Assembly (NCBI RefSeq): GCF_002927275.1
Contig: NZ_PRKW01000002.1
Coordinates: 496,001-560,000 of the forward strand
Direction of reading: 5' to 3'
Length of the DNA stretch: 64,000 bases
Source of the DNA: Arthrobacter pityocampae
GTDB taxonomy: Bacteria > Actinomycetota > Actinomycetes > Actinomycetales > Micrococcaceae
The notes below the pieces were generated by a model, which worked only from the letters and a program-made list of their open reading frames with translations, ran no database searches and was not told the DNA's origin. This document shows positions 53,088-63,225 of the stretch, in pieces; within the stretch, counting starts at the first letter, position 1, and each line of letters opens with the position of its first letter. The position numbers and the translations under genes were made by a program.

Positions 53088-53116
53088 TTGTACCCAAACC
53101 ACTTCGTGTATACATT
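53088..53116 (+). promoter_or_regulatory. Promoter of gntR-prpDBC
   Basis: TTGTAC (53088-53093), 17-bp spacer, TACATT (53111-53116). The second TGTATACA palindrome (53107-53114) covers the -10 element, so regulator binding should block RNA polymerase. Confidence 0.65.
53107..53114. promoter_or_regulatory. TGTATACA operator 2 (gntR side)
   Basis: Second copy of the palindrome, overlapping the -10 of the gntR promoter. Start-to-start distance to operator 1 is 63 bp, six turns of B-DNA. Confidence 0.75.
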
Positions 53117-53183
53117 GAAGACTGGAATGTTCCGTAAAAGCGGACACCGTCGGCACCAGCGGGACCTAGGGGAGGAGACGGGG

Positions 53184-53828
53184 ATGCGGGCCAGTGATCG
53201 CGCCTACGCCCTCCTGCGCTCGGACATCGTCGAGTGGCGGCTGTCCCCGGGCGACCTCCTGGCGGAGGTGGAGCAGTCGGCGCGGCTCGGCGTCTCACGG
53301 ACCCCCCTGCGCGAAGCGCTGGCCCGGCTCGTGGCCGAGGGCCTCGCCAGCCCGCACGCTGGACGCGGCGTCGTCGTCTCCTCGATCTCCCTGGCGGCCG
53401 TCGCCGATCTCTTCGACGTCCGCTTGCCCCTCGAATGCGCCGCCGTCCGCCGCGCCGCCGTGCGGGGCGACCGCGCGGTCTTCGCCGCGCTCGCCGGCGA
53501 GTTCGCCCGTGCCGGGCGGCTCATCGGGGACGACGACGGCGGGCAGGACGCCTACTACGCCCTCGTGGCGCGGCTGGACCAGGCGATCGACGACGCGGCC
53601 GGGAACCCGTATCTGCTGCAGGCCCAGAAACCGATCCGCACCCATCTGGCGCGGATCCGGCGGCTGGCCCGGGACCATCCACCGCGACTCCTGGCCTCGG
53701 CCCGCGAACACGAGCAGATCGCCCTCGCCCTGGGCGCGGGCAACCCGGACCTCGCGGAGGCCTCGATGCGCGTGCACCTGCACACCAGCCTCCAGCACCT
53801 GCTCACCCCGGGTCCGCCCCGGACCTGA
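53184..53828 (+). CDS. GntR-family (FCD) regulator of the prp locus
   Basis: A 214-residue repressor-like protein. The winged helix covers about residues 4-70 ([40 protein letters not shown], then [18 protein letters not shown]); the all-helical FCD effector domain follows with [18 protein letters not shown] and the metal-ligand histidines expected near HEQIALAL and RVHLHTSL. It is first in gntR-prpD-prpB-prpC and divergent from prpE. By position it should sense a methylcitrate-cycle intermediate; in some proteobacteria a GntR protein named PrpQ plays this part. The ATG at 53184 has AGGAG about eight bases upstream. Confidence 0.9.
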   Translation: MRASDRAYALLRSDIVEWRLSPGDLLAEVEQSARLGVSRTPLREALARLVAEGLASPHAGRGVVVSSISLAAVADLFDVRLPLECAAVRRAAVRGDRAVFAALAGEFARAGRLIGDDDGGQDAYYALVARLDQAIDDAAGNPYLLQAQKPIRTHLARIRRLARDHPPRLLASAREHEQIALALGAGNPDLAEASMRVHLHTSLQHLLTPGPPRT

Positions 53829-53837
53829 CCCGGCCCT

Positions 53838-53903
53838 GGACCCCCTGTGAACCAGCCCTGCACCAGCCCTTGACCCAGCCCCTGAACCAACCCTTGAACC
53901 AGT
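53838..53903 (+). repeat. Degenerate 12-bp tandem repeat between gntR and prpD
   Basis: About five imperfect copies of a unit like accagcccttga (11-13 bp) fill most of the 98-bp gap between gntR and prpD. No stable hairpin or promoter is obvious. Read on the minus strand it would encode a Lys/Arg-Gly-Trp pattern, but no gene is likely there. Confidence 0.7.
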
Positions 53904-53926
53904 CCCGCAGCACCGAGAGGAACACC

Positions 53927-55447
53927 ATGGTCGAACTCCACCCCGTCCGCGTCCACCGCAGCGAGGAGAACCTCCCCCGGGAGGGCCAGCTCGCCTGGAA
54001 GATCGCCGAGGTCGCCACCGATCCGGTCGAGGTCACGCCCGAGGTCACCGACATGGTGATCAACCGGATCATCGACAACGCCTCCGTCGCCATCGCGTCG
54101 CTGAACCGCGCGCCCGTCGTCGCCGCCCGCGCGCAGGCGCTGAGCCACCCGGTCTCCGCGCACGGCGCGGGCGCCGCCGTCTTCGGTGTCGACTCCCCCG
54201 TGTCCGCCGAGTGGGCCGCCTGGGCCAACGGCGTGGCAGTGCGCGAACTCGACTACCACGACACGTTCCTCGCCGCGGACTACTCGCACCCGGGCGACAA
54301 CATCCCGCCCATCCTCGCCGCGGCGCAGCACACCGGAGCCTCGGGCCGGGACCTGGTCCGGGCGATCGCCACGGGCTACGAGATCCAGGTGGACCTCGTC
54401 AAGGCCATCTGCCTGCACGAGCACAAGATCGACCACGTGGCGCACCTCGGCCCGTCCGCCGCGGCGGGCATCGGCACGCTGCTCGGCCTCGACTCCGGCG
54501 TCATCTTCCACGCCGTCGGGCAGGCACTGCACACCACGACGGCGACGCGCCAGTCCCGCAAGGGCGAGATCTCCACCTGGAAGGCCCACGCCCCGGCGTT
54601 CGCCGGGAAGATGGCGGTCGAGGCCGTCGATCGCGCCATGCGCGGCCAGACCTCCCCCACCCCCATCTACGAGGGCGAGGACGGCGTGATCGCCTGGCTG
54701 CTGGACGGGCCGCAGGCCGCCTACGAGGTGCCCCTGCCCGCACCGGACGAGCCGAAGCGCGCCATCCTCGACACCTACACGAAGGAGCACTCCGCCGAGT
54801 ACCAGGCCCAGGCGTGGATCGACCTCGCCCGCCGCCTCCACGGCTCGCACCCCGAGGCCACGGACCCGGAGAACGTCGTCTCCGTCGTCATCCACACCTC
54901 CCACCACACCCACTACGTGATCGGCTCCGGAGCCAACGACCCGCAGAAGTACGATCCCACGGCCTCCCGGGAGACGCTCGACCACTCGATCCCGTACATC
55001 TTCACCGTCGCCCTGCAGGACGGACGCTGGCACCACGAGGACTCCTACGCCCCCGAACGGGCCGCACGCGCCGACACCGTCGCGCTGTGGCAGAAGGTCA
55101 CGACGCTCGAGGATCCCGAGTGGACGCGCCGCTACCACTCCCTGGACATCGCGGAGAAGGCCTTCGGCGGGCGCGTGGAGATCACGCTCACGGACGGGAC
55201 GGTCATCATCGACGAGATCGCCGTGGCGGACGCCCACCCCCTCGGCGCCCGGCCGTTCGCGCGTGCCGACTACGTCGCCAAGCTGCGCATGCTCGCCGCG
55301 GGCACCGTCGACGACGCCGAACTGGACCGCTTCCTCGCCGCCGTGGAGCAGTTGCCGGACCTGCCGGCCGGCTCGTTGGGGCAGCTCAACATCCTCGCCC
55401 GCCCGGGCGTCATCGATGCGGCGTCCGCGCCGCAGGGACTCCTCTAG
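53927..55447 (+). CDS. prpD: 2-methylcitrate dehydratase
   Basis: Dehydrates 2-methylcitrate to 2-methyl-cis-aconitate in propionate breakdown. The 506-residue protein of the MmgE/PrpD fold contains [24 protein letters not shown] with the conserved active-site region, [57 protein letters not shown], the [18 protein letters not shown] segment and [15 protein letters not shown]. This matches PrpD rather than AcnD. The ATG at 53927 has AGAGG six bases upstream; the frame upstream is open but overlaps gntR. prpB follows after 9 nt. Confidence 0.96.
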   Translation: MVELHPVRVHRSEENLPREGQLAWKIAEVATDPVEVTPEVTDMVINRIIDNASVAIASLNRAPVVAARAQALSHPVSAHGAGAAVFGVDSPVSAEWAAWANGVAVRELDYHDTFLAADYSHPGDNIPPILAAAQHTGASGRDLVRAIATGYEIQVDLVKAICLHEHKIDHVAHLGPSAAAGIGTLLGLDSGVIFHAVGQALHTTTATRQSRKGEISTWKAHAPAFAGKMAVEAVDRAMRGQTSPTPIYEGEDGVIAWLLDGPQAAYEVPLPAPDEPKRAILDTYTKEHSAEYQAQAWIDLARRLHGSHPEATDPENVVSVVIHTSHHTHYVIGSGANDPQKYDPTASRETLDHSIPYIFTVALQDGRWHHEDSYAPERAARADTVALWQKVTTLEDPEWTRRYHSLDIAEKAFGGRVEITLTDGTVIIDEIAVADAHPLGARPFARADYVAKLRMLAAGTVDDAELDRFLAAVEQLPDLPAGSLGQLNILARPGVIDAASAPQGLL

Positions 55448-55456
55448 GACGCGGCC

Positions 55457-56413
55457 GTGCTGTATTCGAGTATTCCTCCCGAGCAGAAGCGCCGGGCGTT
55501 CCGGGACGGGCTCGCGTCCGGGCGTATCCAGCAGTTCCCGGGTGCCTTCAACCCGCTCTCGGCCCGCCTCATCGAGGACAAGGGCTTCGACGGCGTGTAC
55601 ATCTCCGGGGCGGTCATCGCCGCCGATCTCGGCCTGCCGGACATCGGCCTCACGACGCTGACGGAGGTCGCACACCGCGCCGGGCAGATCGCGCGCATGA
55701 CCGACCTGCCGTGCATCGTCGACGCCGACACAGGCTTCGGCGAGCCGATGAATGTGGCCCGCAGCGTCCAGGAACTCGAGAACGCAGGGCTCGCGGGCTG
55801 CCACATCGAGGACCAGTTCAACCCCAAGCGCTGCGGGCACCTGGACGGGAAGAACGTCGTCGACCTCGACACGGCCGTGCAGCGGATCCGGGCCGCCGCC
55901 GACGCCCGCCGGGACCCGAACTTCCTCATCATGGCGCGCACCGACATCCGCGGCACGGACACCCTGGAGGCCGCCTGCGAGCGGTCGCGGGCCCTCGTCG
56001 AGGCGGGCGCGGACGCCATCTTCCCCGAGGCCATGAGGAGCCTCGAGGAATTCCGCGCCATCCGCGACGCCGTGGACGTGCCGATCCTCGCCAACATGAC
56101 CGAGTTCGGCAAGAGCGAGCTCTTCACCGTCGAGCAGCTGCAGGAGGTCGGTGTGACCATGGTGATCTACCCCGTCACGCTGCTGCGCAGTGCGATGGGC
56201 GCCGCCGAGCGTACGCTGGACTCGATCAGGACGCAGGGGACGCAGGAGTCGGCCGTGGAACACATGCAGACGCGGAGCCGGCTCTACGAGCTGGTGGACT
56301 ACGAGGGCTACAACCGCTTCGACTCCTCCGTGTTCAATTTCGAGATTCCCGGTGGCCGCCCGTCGGGCGCCACCGGGTCCGCACGATCGACTGCACAGGA
56401 GGACGACGCGTGA
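55457..56413 (+). CDS. prpB: 2-methylisocitrate lyase
   Basis: Cleaves 2-methylisocitrate to pyruvate and succinate. The 318-residue protein belongs to the PEP mutase/isocitrate lyase superfamily: QQFPGAFNPLSARLIEDKGF, VYISGAVIAADLGLPDIGL, the metal-binding VDADTGFGEP, the catalytic-cysteine motif HIEDQFNPKRCGHLDGKNV, ARTDIRG and PILANMTEFGKSELF. The KRCGH form and the length separate it from true isocitrate lyase (about 430 residues). The start is GTG 55457. The stop overlaps the prpC GTG as GTGA (56410-56413). About 20 residues at the C terminus (RPSGATGSARSTAQEDD) look disordered. Confidence 0.96.
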   Translation: MLYSSIPPEQKRRAFRDGLASGRIQQFPGAFNPLSARLIEDKGFDGVYISGAVIAADLGLPDIGLTTLTEVAHRAGQIARMTDLPCIVDADTGFGEPMNVARSVQELENAGLAGCHIEDQFNPKRCGHLDGKNVVDLDTAVQRIRAAADARRDPNFLIMARTDIRGTDTLEAACERSRALVEAGADAIFPEAMRSLEEFRAIRDAVDVPILANMTEFGKSELFTVEQLQEVGVTMVIYPVTLLRSAMGAAERTLDSIRTQGTQESAVEHMQTRSRLYELVDYEGYNRFDSSVFNFEIPGGRPSGATGSARSTAQEDDA

Positions 56414-57552
56414 CAGAACCACAGATCCACAAGGGGCTCGCGGGAGTCGTGGTGGACACCACCGCGGTCTCGAAGGTCAATCCGGACACCAATTCGCTCC
56501 TGTACCGGGGCTACCCGGTGCAGGAACTCGCCGGACACCGCGACGTCGAGGACGTCGCCTATCTGCTGTGGAACGGCGAGCTGCCGACCCCCGAGGAGCG
56601 GACGCGGTTCGACGCCTTCGAGCGCGCGCACCGGGCCCTCCCGGAGCAGGTGGTCGCGGCGATCGACCTGCTGCCCCTGACGGCCCACCCCATGGACGTG
56701 GCACGGACGGCCGTCTCCGTGCTGGGCGCCTGCCACCCGCTGGCACACGACAGCTCGGTCGAGGCGAACATGGAGAAGGCCGCCACCCTCTTCGCGGTGT
56801 TCCCCGCCGTGGTCGCCTACGACCAGCGCCGCCGCCGCGGGCAGGCCCGCGTGGAGCCCCGCGACGACCTCGGCTACTCCGCGAACTTCCTATGGATGAC
56901 CTTCGGCGAGGAGGCGCCCGCCGAGGTGGTGCACGCGTTCGACGTCTCGATGGTCCTGTACGCGGAGCACTCCTTCAACGCGTCGACGTTCACGGCGCGG
57001 GTCATCACCTCCACCCTCTCGGACCTGCACTCCGCCGTGACCGGCGCGATCGGCGCCCTCAAGGGGCCCCTGCACGGCGGGGCGAACGAGGCCGTCATGC
57101 ACACCTTCGAGGAGATCGGCATCCGCGAGGACGAGTCCGCCGAGGAGGCGGCCGCCCGCGCGAAGGCCTGGATGGAGGAGGCCCTGGCCTCGAAGAAGAA
57201 GGTCATGGGCTTCGGCCACCGCGTGTACAAGAACGGTGACTCCCGTGTCCCCACCATGAAGTCCGCGCTCGACGCCATGATCGCCTACTACGGCCGCAGC
57301 GAGATCCTGGGACTGTACACGGGCCTCGAGACGGCGATGGACGAGGCCAAGGGCATCAAGCCAAACCTCGACTACCCGGCCGGGCCCACCTACCACCTCA
57401 TGGGCTTCGACACGGAGATGTTCACCCCGCTGTTCATCGCCGCGCGCATCACCGGCTGGACCGCGCACATCATGGAGCAGACGGCCGCCAACTCGCTCAT
57501 CCGCCCGCTGAGCGTCTACAACGGGCCCGACGAGCGGCACGTCGAGGGCTGA
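56410..57552 (+). CDS. prpC: 2-methylcitrate synthase
   Basis: Condenses propionyl-CoA with oxaloacetate. The 380-residue citrate-synthase-fold protein begins IHKGLAGVVVDTTAVSKV, a PrpC-like N terminus, then LLYRGYPVQELA and EDVAYLLWNGELP, HSFNASTFTARV with an active-site histidine, GPLHGGANEAVM, the second histidine motif MGFGHRVYKNGDSRVP and the catalytic aspartate in TGFDTEMF-like LMGFDTEMFTPLFIAARITGW. The short (about 380) length is that of PrpC/GltA2 types. GTG 56410 overlaps the prpB stop, so translation is coupled. It may also have citrate synthase activity. Confidence 0.94.
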   Translation: MTEPQIHKGLAGVVVDTTAVSKVNPDTNSLLYRGYPVQELAGHRDVEDVAYLLWNGELPTPEERTRFDAFERAHRALPEQVVAAIDLLPLTAHPMDVARTAVSVLGACHPLAHDSSVEANMEKAATLFAVFPAVVAYDQRRRRGQARVEPRDDLGYSANFLWMTFGEEAPAEVVHAFDVSMVLYAEHSFNASTFTARVITSTLSDLHSAVTGAIGALKGPLHGGANEAVMHTFEEIGIREDESAEEAAARAKAWMEEALASKKKVMGFGHRVYKNGDSRVPTMKSALDAMIAYYGRSEILGLYTGLETAMDEAKGIKPNLDYPAGPTYHLMGFDTEMFTPLFIAARITGWTAHIMEQTAANSLIRPLSVYNGPDERHVEG

Positions 57553-57576
57553 GACCGGGGCCCGGCGCCGTCGGAA

Positions 57577-58140
57577 TCAGTCGACGACGACGCCGGTCAC
57601 GCTCTCGTTGTCGTCGGACATCACGACCGTGGCGTGGACCGGCCGGCCCGCGAGGAGCCCCGGCACCCAGTGCGGCGCGTCCTGCCACATGTCCTGCCAG
57701 GGGATGGCGTCCACGCCGTACCAGCGCGGTTCGATCTCCTCGCAGGCGACGGCCGTGGCGTTCCCGGCCTCGGCCGTGAACAGGGATGCCGCCATGTTCC
57801 AGGCGGGCCGGGCCGGGAACTGCCACGTGATCGAGCCGGCAGCGCGCACCTCCGCGGGCACGAGGCCGATGCCGCTCTCCTCGGCGACCTCGCGCACCGC
57901 TGCGTCCAGGTCCGTCTCCGCGCCGTCGATCTTCCCGCCGAGGGCCACCACCCGTCCGGTGCCGAACCCGGTGCGCTTGAGGCCGAGCAGCACCTGCCGG
58001 TCGCCGTGGATCCGGTCGGCGGCCCCGCTGTCGTCGCCGCCCCGGAAGAGGAAGCACAGGACCACCCGCCGGTACTCGACGCCGTCGATGCTCACCCACT
58101 CGCCGGCGGGGGCCGGGTCTGCCTCCTGCCCCGACGCCAC
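57577..58140 (-). CDS. NUDIX hydrolase, MTH1-like (8-oxo-dGTP diphosphatase type)
   Basis: A 187-residue NUDIX protein. The box [24 protein letters not shown] (about 73-96, written here with its key residues G, E, REVAEE and G) follows the GX5EX7REUXEEXGU rule. The downstream stretch PRWYGVDAIPWQDMWQDAP resembles the substrate-recognition loop of human MTH1, with the Trp and paired Asp residues, so a role in cleaning oxidised purine nucleotides is likely. GTG 58140 lies 4 nt after the xerD stop; a GTG at 58095 would give a product 15 residues shorter and begin closer to the domain. It is convergent with prpC, 24 nt apart at the stops. Confidence 0.85.
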   Translation of the reverse strand: MASGQEADPAPAGEWVSIDGVEYRRVVLCFLFRGGDDSGAADRIHGDRQVLLGLKRTGFGTGRVVALGGKIDGAETDLDAAVREVAEESGIGLVPAEVRAAGSITWQFPARPAWNMAASLFTAEAGNATAVACEEIEPRWYGVDAIPWQDMWQDAPHWVPGLLAGRPVHATVVMSDDNESVTGVVVD

Positions 58141-58144
58141 CGCC

Positions 58145-59107
58145 TCAGGCAAGGGCCCGCGGGTGCGCGGCCGCATACACCTCCCGCAGCGTGTCGGCGG
58201 TGACGAGCGTGTAGACCTGCGTGGTGGTGACCGAGGCGTGGCCGAGGAGTTCCTGCACCACACGGACGTCCGCCCCGCCCTCGAGCAGGTGGGTGGCGAA
58301 GGAGTGCCGGAGGGTGTGCGGGGAGACCTCACGCGTGACCCCGGCGCGGTCGGCCGCGGTCTTGAGGATGGTCCAGGCGCTCTGGCGGCTGAGGCGCCCT
58401 CCGCGCATGTTGAGGAACAGGGCGGGGCTGCCCGAGCCCTTCGCGGCCAGGCCCGGCCGGCCCTGCACGAGGTACGCGTCGACGGCGCGCGCGGCGTAGG
58501 ACCCGACGGGGACGAGGCGCTCCTTGGACCCCTTGCCGGTGAGCCGGACGACGGCGGGCCCGTCCGAGGCGTCGTGCACGGAGACGTCGTCGACGTCCAG
58601 CCCCACGGCCTCGCTGATCCTGGCCCCGGTCGAGTACAGGAACTCGAGCAGGGCGCGGTCCCGTCGGCCCGACGGTGATCCGGTGTCGACGGCCTCGAGG
58701 ATCCGCACCACCTCGGGTACGGGGATGGCTTTCGGCAGGCGACGCCCGGCCAGGGGCGGGTGCACGTCGCGGGCCGGGTCCCCCTCGGTGATGCCCTCCA
58801 GGGCCCAGAACCGGTGCAGGCCCCGCACCGCGACGACGGTCCGTGCGGCGGACCTCGGGCTCAGGGGTGACTGCCCGTCCTCCCCGGACACGACGGCCTG
58901 CGCGAAGGCGGAGACGTCATGGCGGGTGATCCGCGCGGCGTCGTCCACGCCCCGGGACCCGAGGAACGCCTCGTACCGCCGTAGGTCGCGCCGGTAGGCC
59001 GCGAGCGTGTTGGCCGCCAGGCCCCGCTCCACGGACATGTGCTGCAGGTAGTCGCGGACCAGGACGGTCAACGGTCCGTCCTCGCCCGCGGGTGCCGTCC
59101 CCGGCAT
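58145..59107 (-). CDS. xerD: XerD-type tyrosine site-specific recombinase
   Basis: Recombinase that resolves chromosome dimers at dif with XerC. The 320-residue length is typical. The N-terminal SAM-like domain has [30 protein letters not shown]; the catalytic domain shows the arginine in [15 protein letters not shown], the lysine in [14 protein letters not shown], the H-x-x-R box [20 protein letters not shown], and the tyrosine in [14 protein letters not shown]. The gene sits with recN, pyrG and a NUDIX gene as in mycobacteria, where it is named xerD. The start ATG at 59107 is 5 nt from the NUDIX stop, so they are cotranscribed. Confidence 0.95.
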   Translation of the reverse strand: MPGTAPAGEDGPLTVLVRDYLQHMSVERGLAANTLAAYRRDLRRYEAFLGSRGVDDAARITRHDVSAFAQAVVSGEDGQSPLSPRSAARTVVAVRGLHRFWALEGITEGDPARDVHPPLAGRRLPKAIPVPEVVRILEAVDTGSPSGRRDRALLEFLYSTGARISEAVGLDVDDVSVHDASDGPAVVRLTGKGSKERLVPVGSYAARAVDAYLVQGRPGLAAKGSGSPALFLNMRGGRLSRQSAWTILKTAADRAGVTREVSPHTLRHSFATHLLEGGADVRVVQELLGHASVTTTQVYTLVTADTLREVYAAAHPRALA

Positions 59108-59112
59108 GATCG

Positions 59113-59799
59113 TCAGTCCCCGAGCACCGCACCGCGCGGCCAGGCGGAGTGCTGGCTGGGGTGCTCGGGCCACGGGGTGGACGCGGGACGGAGGCCGGCG
59201 AAGCCGGTCTCGCGGGCCACCCGCGCTGCGAGGATCGCGGCGGCCGCGGACGGGCTGTGGATGCGCCCGTCGAGGACTGCCTCCACGGCGGCGTCGAGGT
59301 CCACCCACTTCAGCTCGATCTCGGCTTCCTCGTGGGTCCGCGTGTGCCGGTCCGCCGCGGGCACGTCCCCGATGTCACGGGCCAGGTACACGCGCAGCGC
59401 CTCCGAGGAGGATCCCGGCGAGAGGAAGAGGTCCACGAGGACGTCCCAGCGCGCTGCGGTGAGGTCGGCTTCCTCCGCGAGCTCGCGGGCCGCGGCGTCG
59501 ACGAAGTCCTCGCCCTCCTCGTCGAGGAGACCGGCGGGGATCTCCCACAGCGCCATGCGGACCGGGTGCCGGTACTGGCGCAGCAGGAGGACGCGGCCGT
59601 CGTCATCGAGCACGAGGACGGCGACCGCCCCCGGGTGCCGGATGAAGTCCCGGGTGATGGCCTCGCCGTCCTCGGTCAGCGTGAACCGCTCGCTGACGAC
59701 ATCCCACACCCGCCCCTCGTAGACCGTGGTGGTCCCGAGGAGCCGGCGTGGGCTCTGCTCGTCGCCGAAGCCGGCGTCGCCGGTCCCCGTGGGCTGCAC
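59113..59799 (-). CDS. NUDIX hydrolase, ADP-ribose pyrophosphatase type
   Basis: A 228-residue protein that most likely hydrolyses ADP-ribose to AMP and ribose phosphate. It has a first strand region [36 protein letters not shown], and the NUDIX box starting in [19 protein letters not shown] and ending RELAEEADL (about 90-113); a proline-containing segment [16 protein letters not shown], typical of ADP-ribose NUDIX enzymes, comes about 16 residues after the box. The order recN-pyrG-NUDIX-xerD is conserved in actinobacteria (Rv1700 position). The GTG at 59799 is 1 nt from the pyrG stop. Confidence 0.92.
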   Translation of the reverse strand: MQPTGTGDAGFGDEQSPRRLLGTTTVYEGRVWDVVSERFTLTEDGEAITRDFIRHPGAVAVLVLDDDGRVLLLRQYRHPVRMALWEIPAGLLDEEGEDFVDAAARELAEEADLTAARWDVLVDLFLSPGSSSEALRVYLARDIGDVPAADRHTRTHEEAEIELKWVDLDAAVEAVLDGRIHSPSAAAAILAARVARETGFAGLRPASTPWPEHPSQHSAWPRGAVLGD

Positions 59800-59800
59800 G

Positions 59801-61501
59801 TCAGACCTTCGCGCCGCGGCGCTCGAGGGCCGCCTTGACGAGGCCGGCGAACAGCGGGTGCGGGCGGGTGGGACGCGAGCCCAGTTCGGGGTGGGCCTGC
59901 GTCGCGACGTAGTACGGGTGGACGTCCTTCGGCAGCTCGGCGAACTCGACCAGCTTGCCGTCCGTCGTCGTACCGGAGAACACGAGGCCGGCGTCGGCGA
60001 TCTGCTCGCGGTACTCGTTGTTCACCTCGTAGCGGTGCCTGTGGCGTTCGAAGACCGTCGTCTTGCCGTAGGTCCCGGCGACCACGGAGCCCTCCTGGAG
60101 CTTGGCCTCCCAGCGGCCGAGGCGCATGGTGCCGCCCATGTCGCCGTCGCCGCTGACGATGTGCAGCTGCTCGGCCATGGTCGCGATGACCGGGTACTCG
60201 GTGTCCGGCTCGAACTCGCTCGACGACGCACCCTCGAGGCCCACGACGTTCCGCGCGTATTCGATGACCATGCACTGCAGGCCGAGGCAGAGGCCGAGGG
60301 TCGGGATCCTGTTCTCCCGGGCGTAGGTCAGCGCACCCAGCTTGCCCTCCAGCCCGCGGATGCCGAAGCCGCCCGGGATGCAGATGGCGTCGACGCCGTC
60401 GAGGGCCTGCCGCGCACCCTCAGGGGTCTGGCACTCGTCCGAGGGCACCCACTTGATGGTGACCTTCGCCTTGTTCGCGAACCCGCCGGCGCGCAGCGCC
60501 TCGGTGACGGAGAGGTAGGCGTCGGGCAGGTCGATGTACTTGCCGACGAGCGCTACCTCCACGTGGTGCTTCGGGTTGTGGACGACGTCGAGGAGCTTGT
60601 TCCACCGCGTCCAGTTGACGTCCTTGAACCTCAGGTCGAGCGCCTGGACGATGTACGCGTCGAGGCCCTGGGCGTGGAGCGTCTTGGGGATGTCGTAGAT
60701 GCTCGGCGCGTCAGCCGCATTGACGACGGCGTCGATGTCGACGTCGCACATCCGGCCGATCTTCTCGCGCATCGCCATCGGCACCTCGCGGTCCGAGCGG
60801 ATCACGATGGCGTCGGGCTGGATACCGATGGAGCGCAGCATCGCCACGGAGTGCTGGGTGGGCTTGGTCTTGAGTTCCTGCGAGGGCCCGATGTACGGGA
60901 CGAGGGAGACGTGCAGGAAGAAGACGTTGTTCCGGCCGATGTCCTGGCGGACCTGGCGGGCCGATTCGAGGAATGGCTGCGACTCGATGTCGCCGACGGT
61001 CCCGCCGATCTCGGTGATGATGACGTCCGGGGCCTTCTTGCCCGGGGTCTGCTCCGCGGGCAGGCGCATGCGGCGCTTGATCTCGTCCGTGATGTGCGGG
61101 ATGACCTGCACGGTGTCGCCGAGGTACTCGCCGCGGCGTTCCTTCGCGATGACCGTCGAGTACACCTGGCCGGTCGTCACGTTCGCCGACCCGTCGAGGT
61201 TCTCGTCGAGGAACCGCTCGTAGTGCCCGATGTCGAGGTCGGTCTCTGCACCGTCGTCCGTCACGAAGACTTCACCGTGCTGGAACGGGTTCATCGTGCC
61301 GGGATCGACGTTGAGGTAGGGATCAAGCTTCTGCATCGTCACGGAGAGGCCGCGCGCCCTCAGGAGGTGACCCAGGCTGGAGGCCGTCAGTCCCTTGCCG
61401 AGTGAGGAGGCCACGCCGCCAGTCACGAAGATGTGCTTGGTCGTTGCGGATTTAAGGAACCGGGAGTTTAGTTGCTGCGCCACGGAATTCGAGACTATCA
61501 C
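59801..61501 (-). CDS. pyrG: CTP synthase
   Basis: Makes CTP from UTP, ATP and glutamine. The 566-residue protein has the amidoligase domain with [40 protein letters not shown] and [16 protein letters not shown], and the C-terminal glutaminase with [14 protein letters not shown], the nucleophile cysteine in [15 protein letters not shown] and the histidine-glutamate pair in THPELGSRP-like [17 protein letters not shown]. The GTG at 61501 overlaps the recN stop as GTGA (61498-61501); a GTG at codon 7 is an alternative that would trim an unusual polar lead of about 20 residues. Transcription is shared with recN and nadK. Confidence 0.97.
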   Translation of the reverse strand: MIVSNSVAQQLNSRFLKSATTKHIFVTGGVASSLGKGLTASSLGHLLRARGLSVTMQKLDPYLNVDPGTMNPFQHGEVFVTDDGAETDLDIGHYERFLDENLDGSANVTTGQVYSTVIAKERRGEYLGDTVQVIPHITDEIKRRMRLPAEQTPGKKAPDVIITEIGGTVGDIESQPFLESARQVRQDIGRNNVFFLHVSLVPYIGPSQELKTKPTQHSVAMLRSIGIQPDAIVIRSDREVPMAMREKIGRMCDVDIDAVVNAADAPSIYDIPKTLHAQGLDAYIVQALDLRFKDVNWTRWNKLLDVVHNPKHHVEVALVGKYIDLPDAYLSVTEALRAGGFANKAKVTIKWVPSDECQTPEGARQALDGVDAICIPGGFGIRGLEGKLGALTYARENRIPTLGLCLGLQCMVIEYARNVVGLEGASSSEFEPDTEYPVIATMAEQLHIVSGDGDMGGTMRLGRWEAKLQEGSVVAGTYGKTTVFERHRHRYEVNNEYREQIADAGLVFSGTTTDGKLVEFAELPKDVHPYYVATQAHPELGSRPTRPHPLFAGLVKAALERRGAKV

Positions 61502-63225
61502 CGAGCGGCGGTCCGGGCAGCATCGGCGAGCAGTTCCTCGGCGTGGGCACGGGCCGACGCCGAGTCCTCCTGGCCAGCGAGCATCCTCGCGAGCTCACGG
61601 ACGCGCTCGTCCTCGGACAGGACCTCGACGTCGCTGGCCGTCACTCCCCCGCCCTCCCCGTCGCGGGAGACGTTCTTCGTGACGCGGATGTGCCGAGCCG
61701 CGAACGCGGCGACCTGCGGCAGGTGGGTGACCACGATGACCTGGACGTGCTCGGCCAGCATGGCCAGGCGGCGTCCGATCTCCACGGCGGCCTTCCCGCC
61801 GACGCCCGCGTCCACTTCGTCGAACACGAAGGTGGGCACCGGGTCGACGGCGGCGAGGACCACCTCGATGGCGAGCATGACGCGGGAGAGCTCTCCGCCG
61901 GAGGCCCCCTTGCCCAGGGCGCGCGGGGCGGAGCCGGGATGCGGCTGCAGGTTGAAGGCGATGTCGTCCGCGCCGTGGGCGGTCAGCGCCTCTCCCGGTG
62001 TGACCTCGATGAGCAGGTCGGCGTCCGGCATGGCCAGCGCGGTCAGCTCGTCGCTCACCTTCCGGGCAAGGGTACCGGCCGCTGCGCGGCGCAGGGCGGA
62101 CAGCGTGTCCGCGAGGTCGTGGACCTGCCGGTCCAGGTCGGTGATGACGTCGTCGAGCTCCTCCACGCGAGAGGAGTCACCGCTGAGTTCGAGCAGCCGC
62201 TTGACGGCGTCCTCCTGCCACGCCAGGACCTCGTCGATGGTGGGGGCGTACTTCCGGACGAGGACGGAGAGGGCGGCACGCCGCGACTCGACCTCCTCGA
62301 GCCGGCCCGCACCCTCGCTGTCGAGCGCCGTCCCGTAGCCGGCCAGCTCCGCGGAGATGTCCGCCAGGAGGTAGCCCACCTCCGCGAGCCGCTCGGCGAG
62401 CCGGCCCAGGTCGGCGTCGTGCTCGGCGACGGCCTCGAGCTGGCGTTTCGCCTCGTCGACCAGCGAGACCGCGTCCGCGCTGGCCCCGATGTCCTCGGAC
62501 ACGAGGGCCTGGTGGGCCACCAGGGCTGCGGTGCGGAGCTCCTCGAGGTTGCCGAGCCGCATCGACTCGGCCTTCAGTGCGGCGTCCTCCCCCGGCTGCG
62601 GGTCGAGGTCGCCGATCTCCGTCAGCGCCGCCTCGAGACCCTCGGCCTCCCGCAGGCGCTCCCGCGCTTCGCTCCGCAGCCGGTCCCGTTCGGCGAGGGC
62701 GTCGCGCCACTGCCGGAAGGCCTCCCCGTAGGCGCGGAGGGCTTCCTCGACGGGCTTGCCACCGAACTTGTCGAGTGCCTGGCGCTGGGCGGCGGCGCCC
62801 TTCAGCCGCAGCTGGTCCGACTGCCCGTGCACGACGACGAGCTCATCGCCCAGCTCGGCGAGGACCCCGACGGGCGCCGCGCGGCCGCCCACGTAGGCCC
62901 GGCTGCGGCCCTCGCTGGTCACGGTGCGGGCGAGGATCAGTTCGGCGACGCCGTCGTACTCCTCCAGGGCGGCGCCGGCCTCCGCGGCCCGCAGGACGGC
63001 GGGGCTCGTCGGTTCGAGGCGCAGCACCGCCTCGGCGGACGCGGAGCCCGCACCGAGCCGGACGGCACCGGCGTCGGACCGGGCACCGCGGAGCAGACCG
63101 AGGGCCGTGATGACCATCGTCTTGCCCGCGCCGGTCTCACCCGTGACGACTGTCAGGCCGGGCCCGAGGCGGAGGGTGGCGTCGGTGATGACGCCGAGGT
63201 CGCGGATGCGCATCTCCTCGATCAT
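61498..63225 (-). CDS. recN: RecN, DNA repair ATPase
   Basis: SMC-like ATPase used in double-strand break repair. The 575-residue protein has the N-terminal Walker A loop [20 protein letters not shown] (about 28-47), a Q-loop ([10 protein letters not shown]), a long alpha-helical, coiled-coil-like middle (about 155-385, rich in Glu, Leu, Ala, Arg), and the C-terminal signature [18 protein letters not shown] with Walker [14 protein letters not shown] and the H-loop [11 protein letters not shown]. The ATG at 63225 overlaps the NAD-kinase stop as ATGA (63222-63225). The longer open frame upstream is antisense noise over nadK. Confidence 0.96.
   Translation of the reverse strand: MIEEMRIRDLGVITDATLRLGPGLTVVTGETGAGKTMVITALGLLRGARSDAGAVRLGAGSASAEAVLRLEPTSPAVLRAAEAGAALEEYDGVAELILARTVTSEGRSRAYVGGRAAPVGVLAELGDELVVVHGQSDQLRLKGAAAQRQALDKFGGKPVEEALRAYGEAFRQWRDALAERDRLRSEARERLREAEGLEAALTEIGDLDPQPGEDAALKAESMRLGNLEELRTAALVAHQALVSEDIGASADAVSLVDEAKRQLEAVAEHDADLGRLAERLAEVGYLLADISAELAGYGTALDSEGAGRLEEVESRRAALSVLVRKYAPTIDEVLAWQEDAVKRLLELSGDSSRVEELDDVITDLDRQVHDLADTLSALRRAAAGTLARKVSDELTALAMPDADLLIEVTPGEALTAHGADDIAFNLQPHPGSAPRALGKGASGGELSRVMLAIEVVLAAVDPVPTFVFDEVDAGVGGKAAVEIGRRLAMLAEHVQVIVVTHLPQVAAFAARHIRVTKNVSRDGEGGGVTASDVEVLSEDERVRELARMLAGQEDSASARAHAEELLADAARTAAR

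Noticed and set aside
54211-56409. An open frame upstream of prpC that would fuse it to a 730-residue N-terminal part
   Set aside because: That part is an out-of-frame reading of prpD and prpB. The GTG at 56410 overlaps the prpB stop and begins the PrpC homology.
53555-56422. A 955-codon minus-strand open frame across gntR-prpD-prpB
   Set aside because: It is antisense to three confident genes; the composition is typical of a GC-rich shadow frame.
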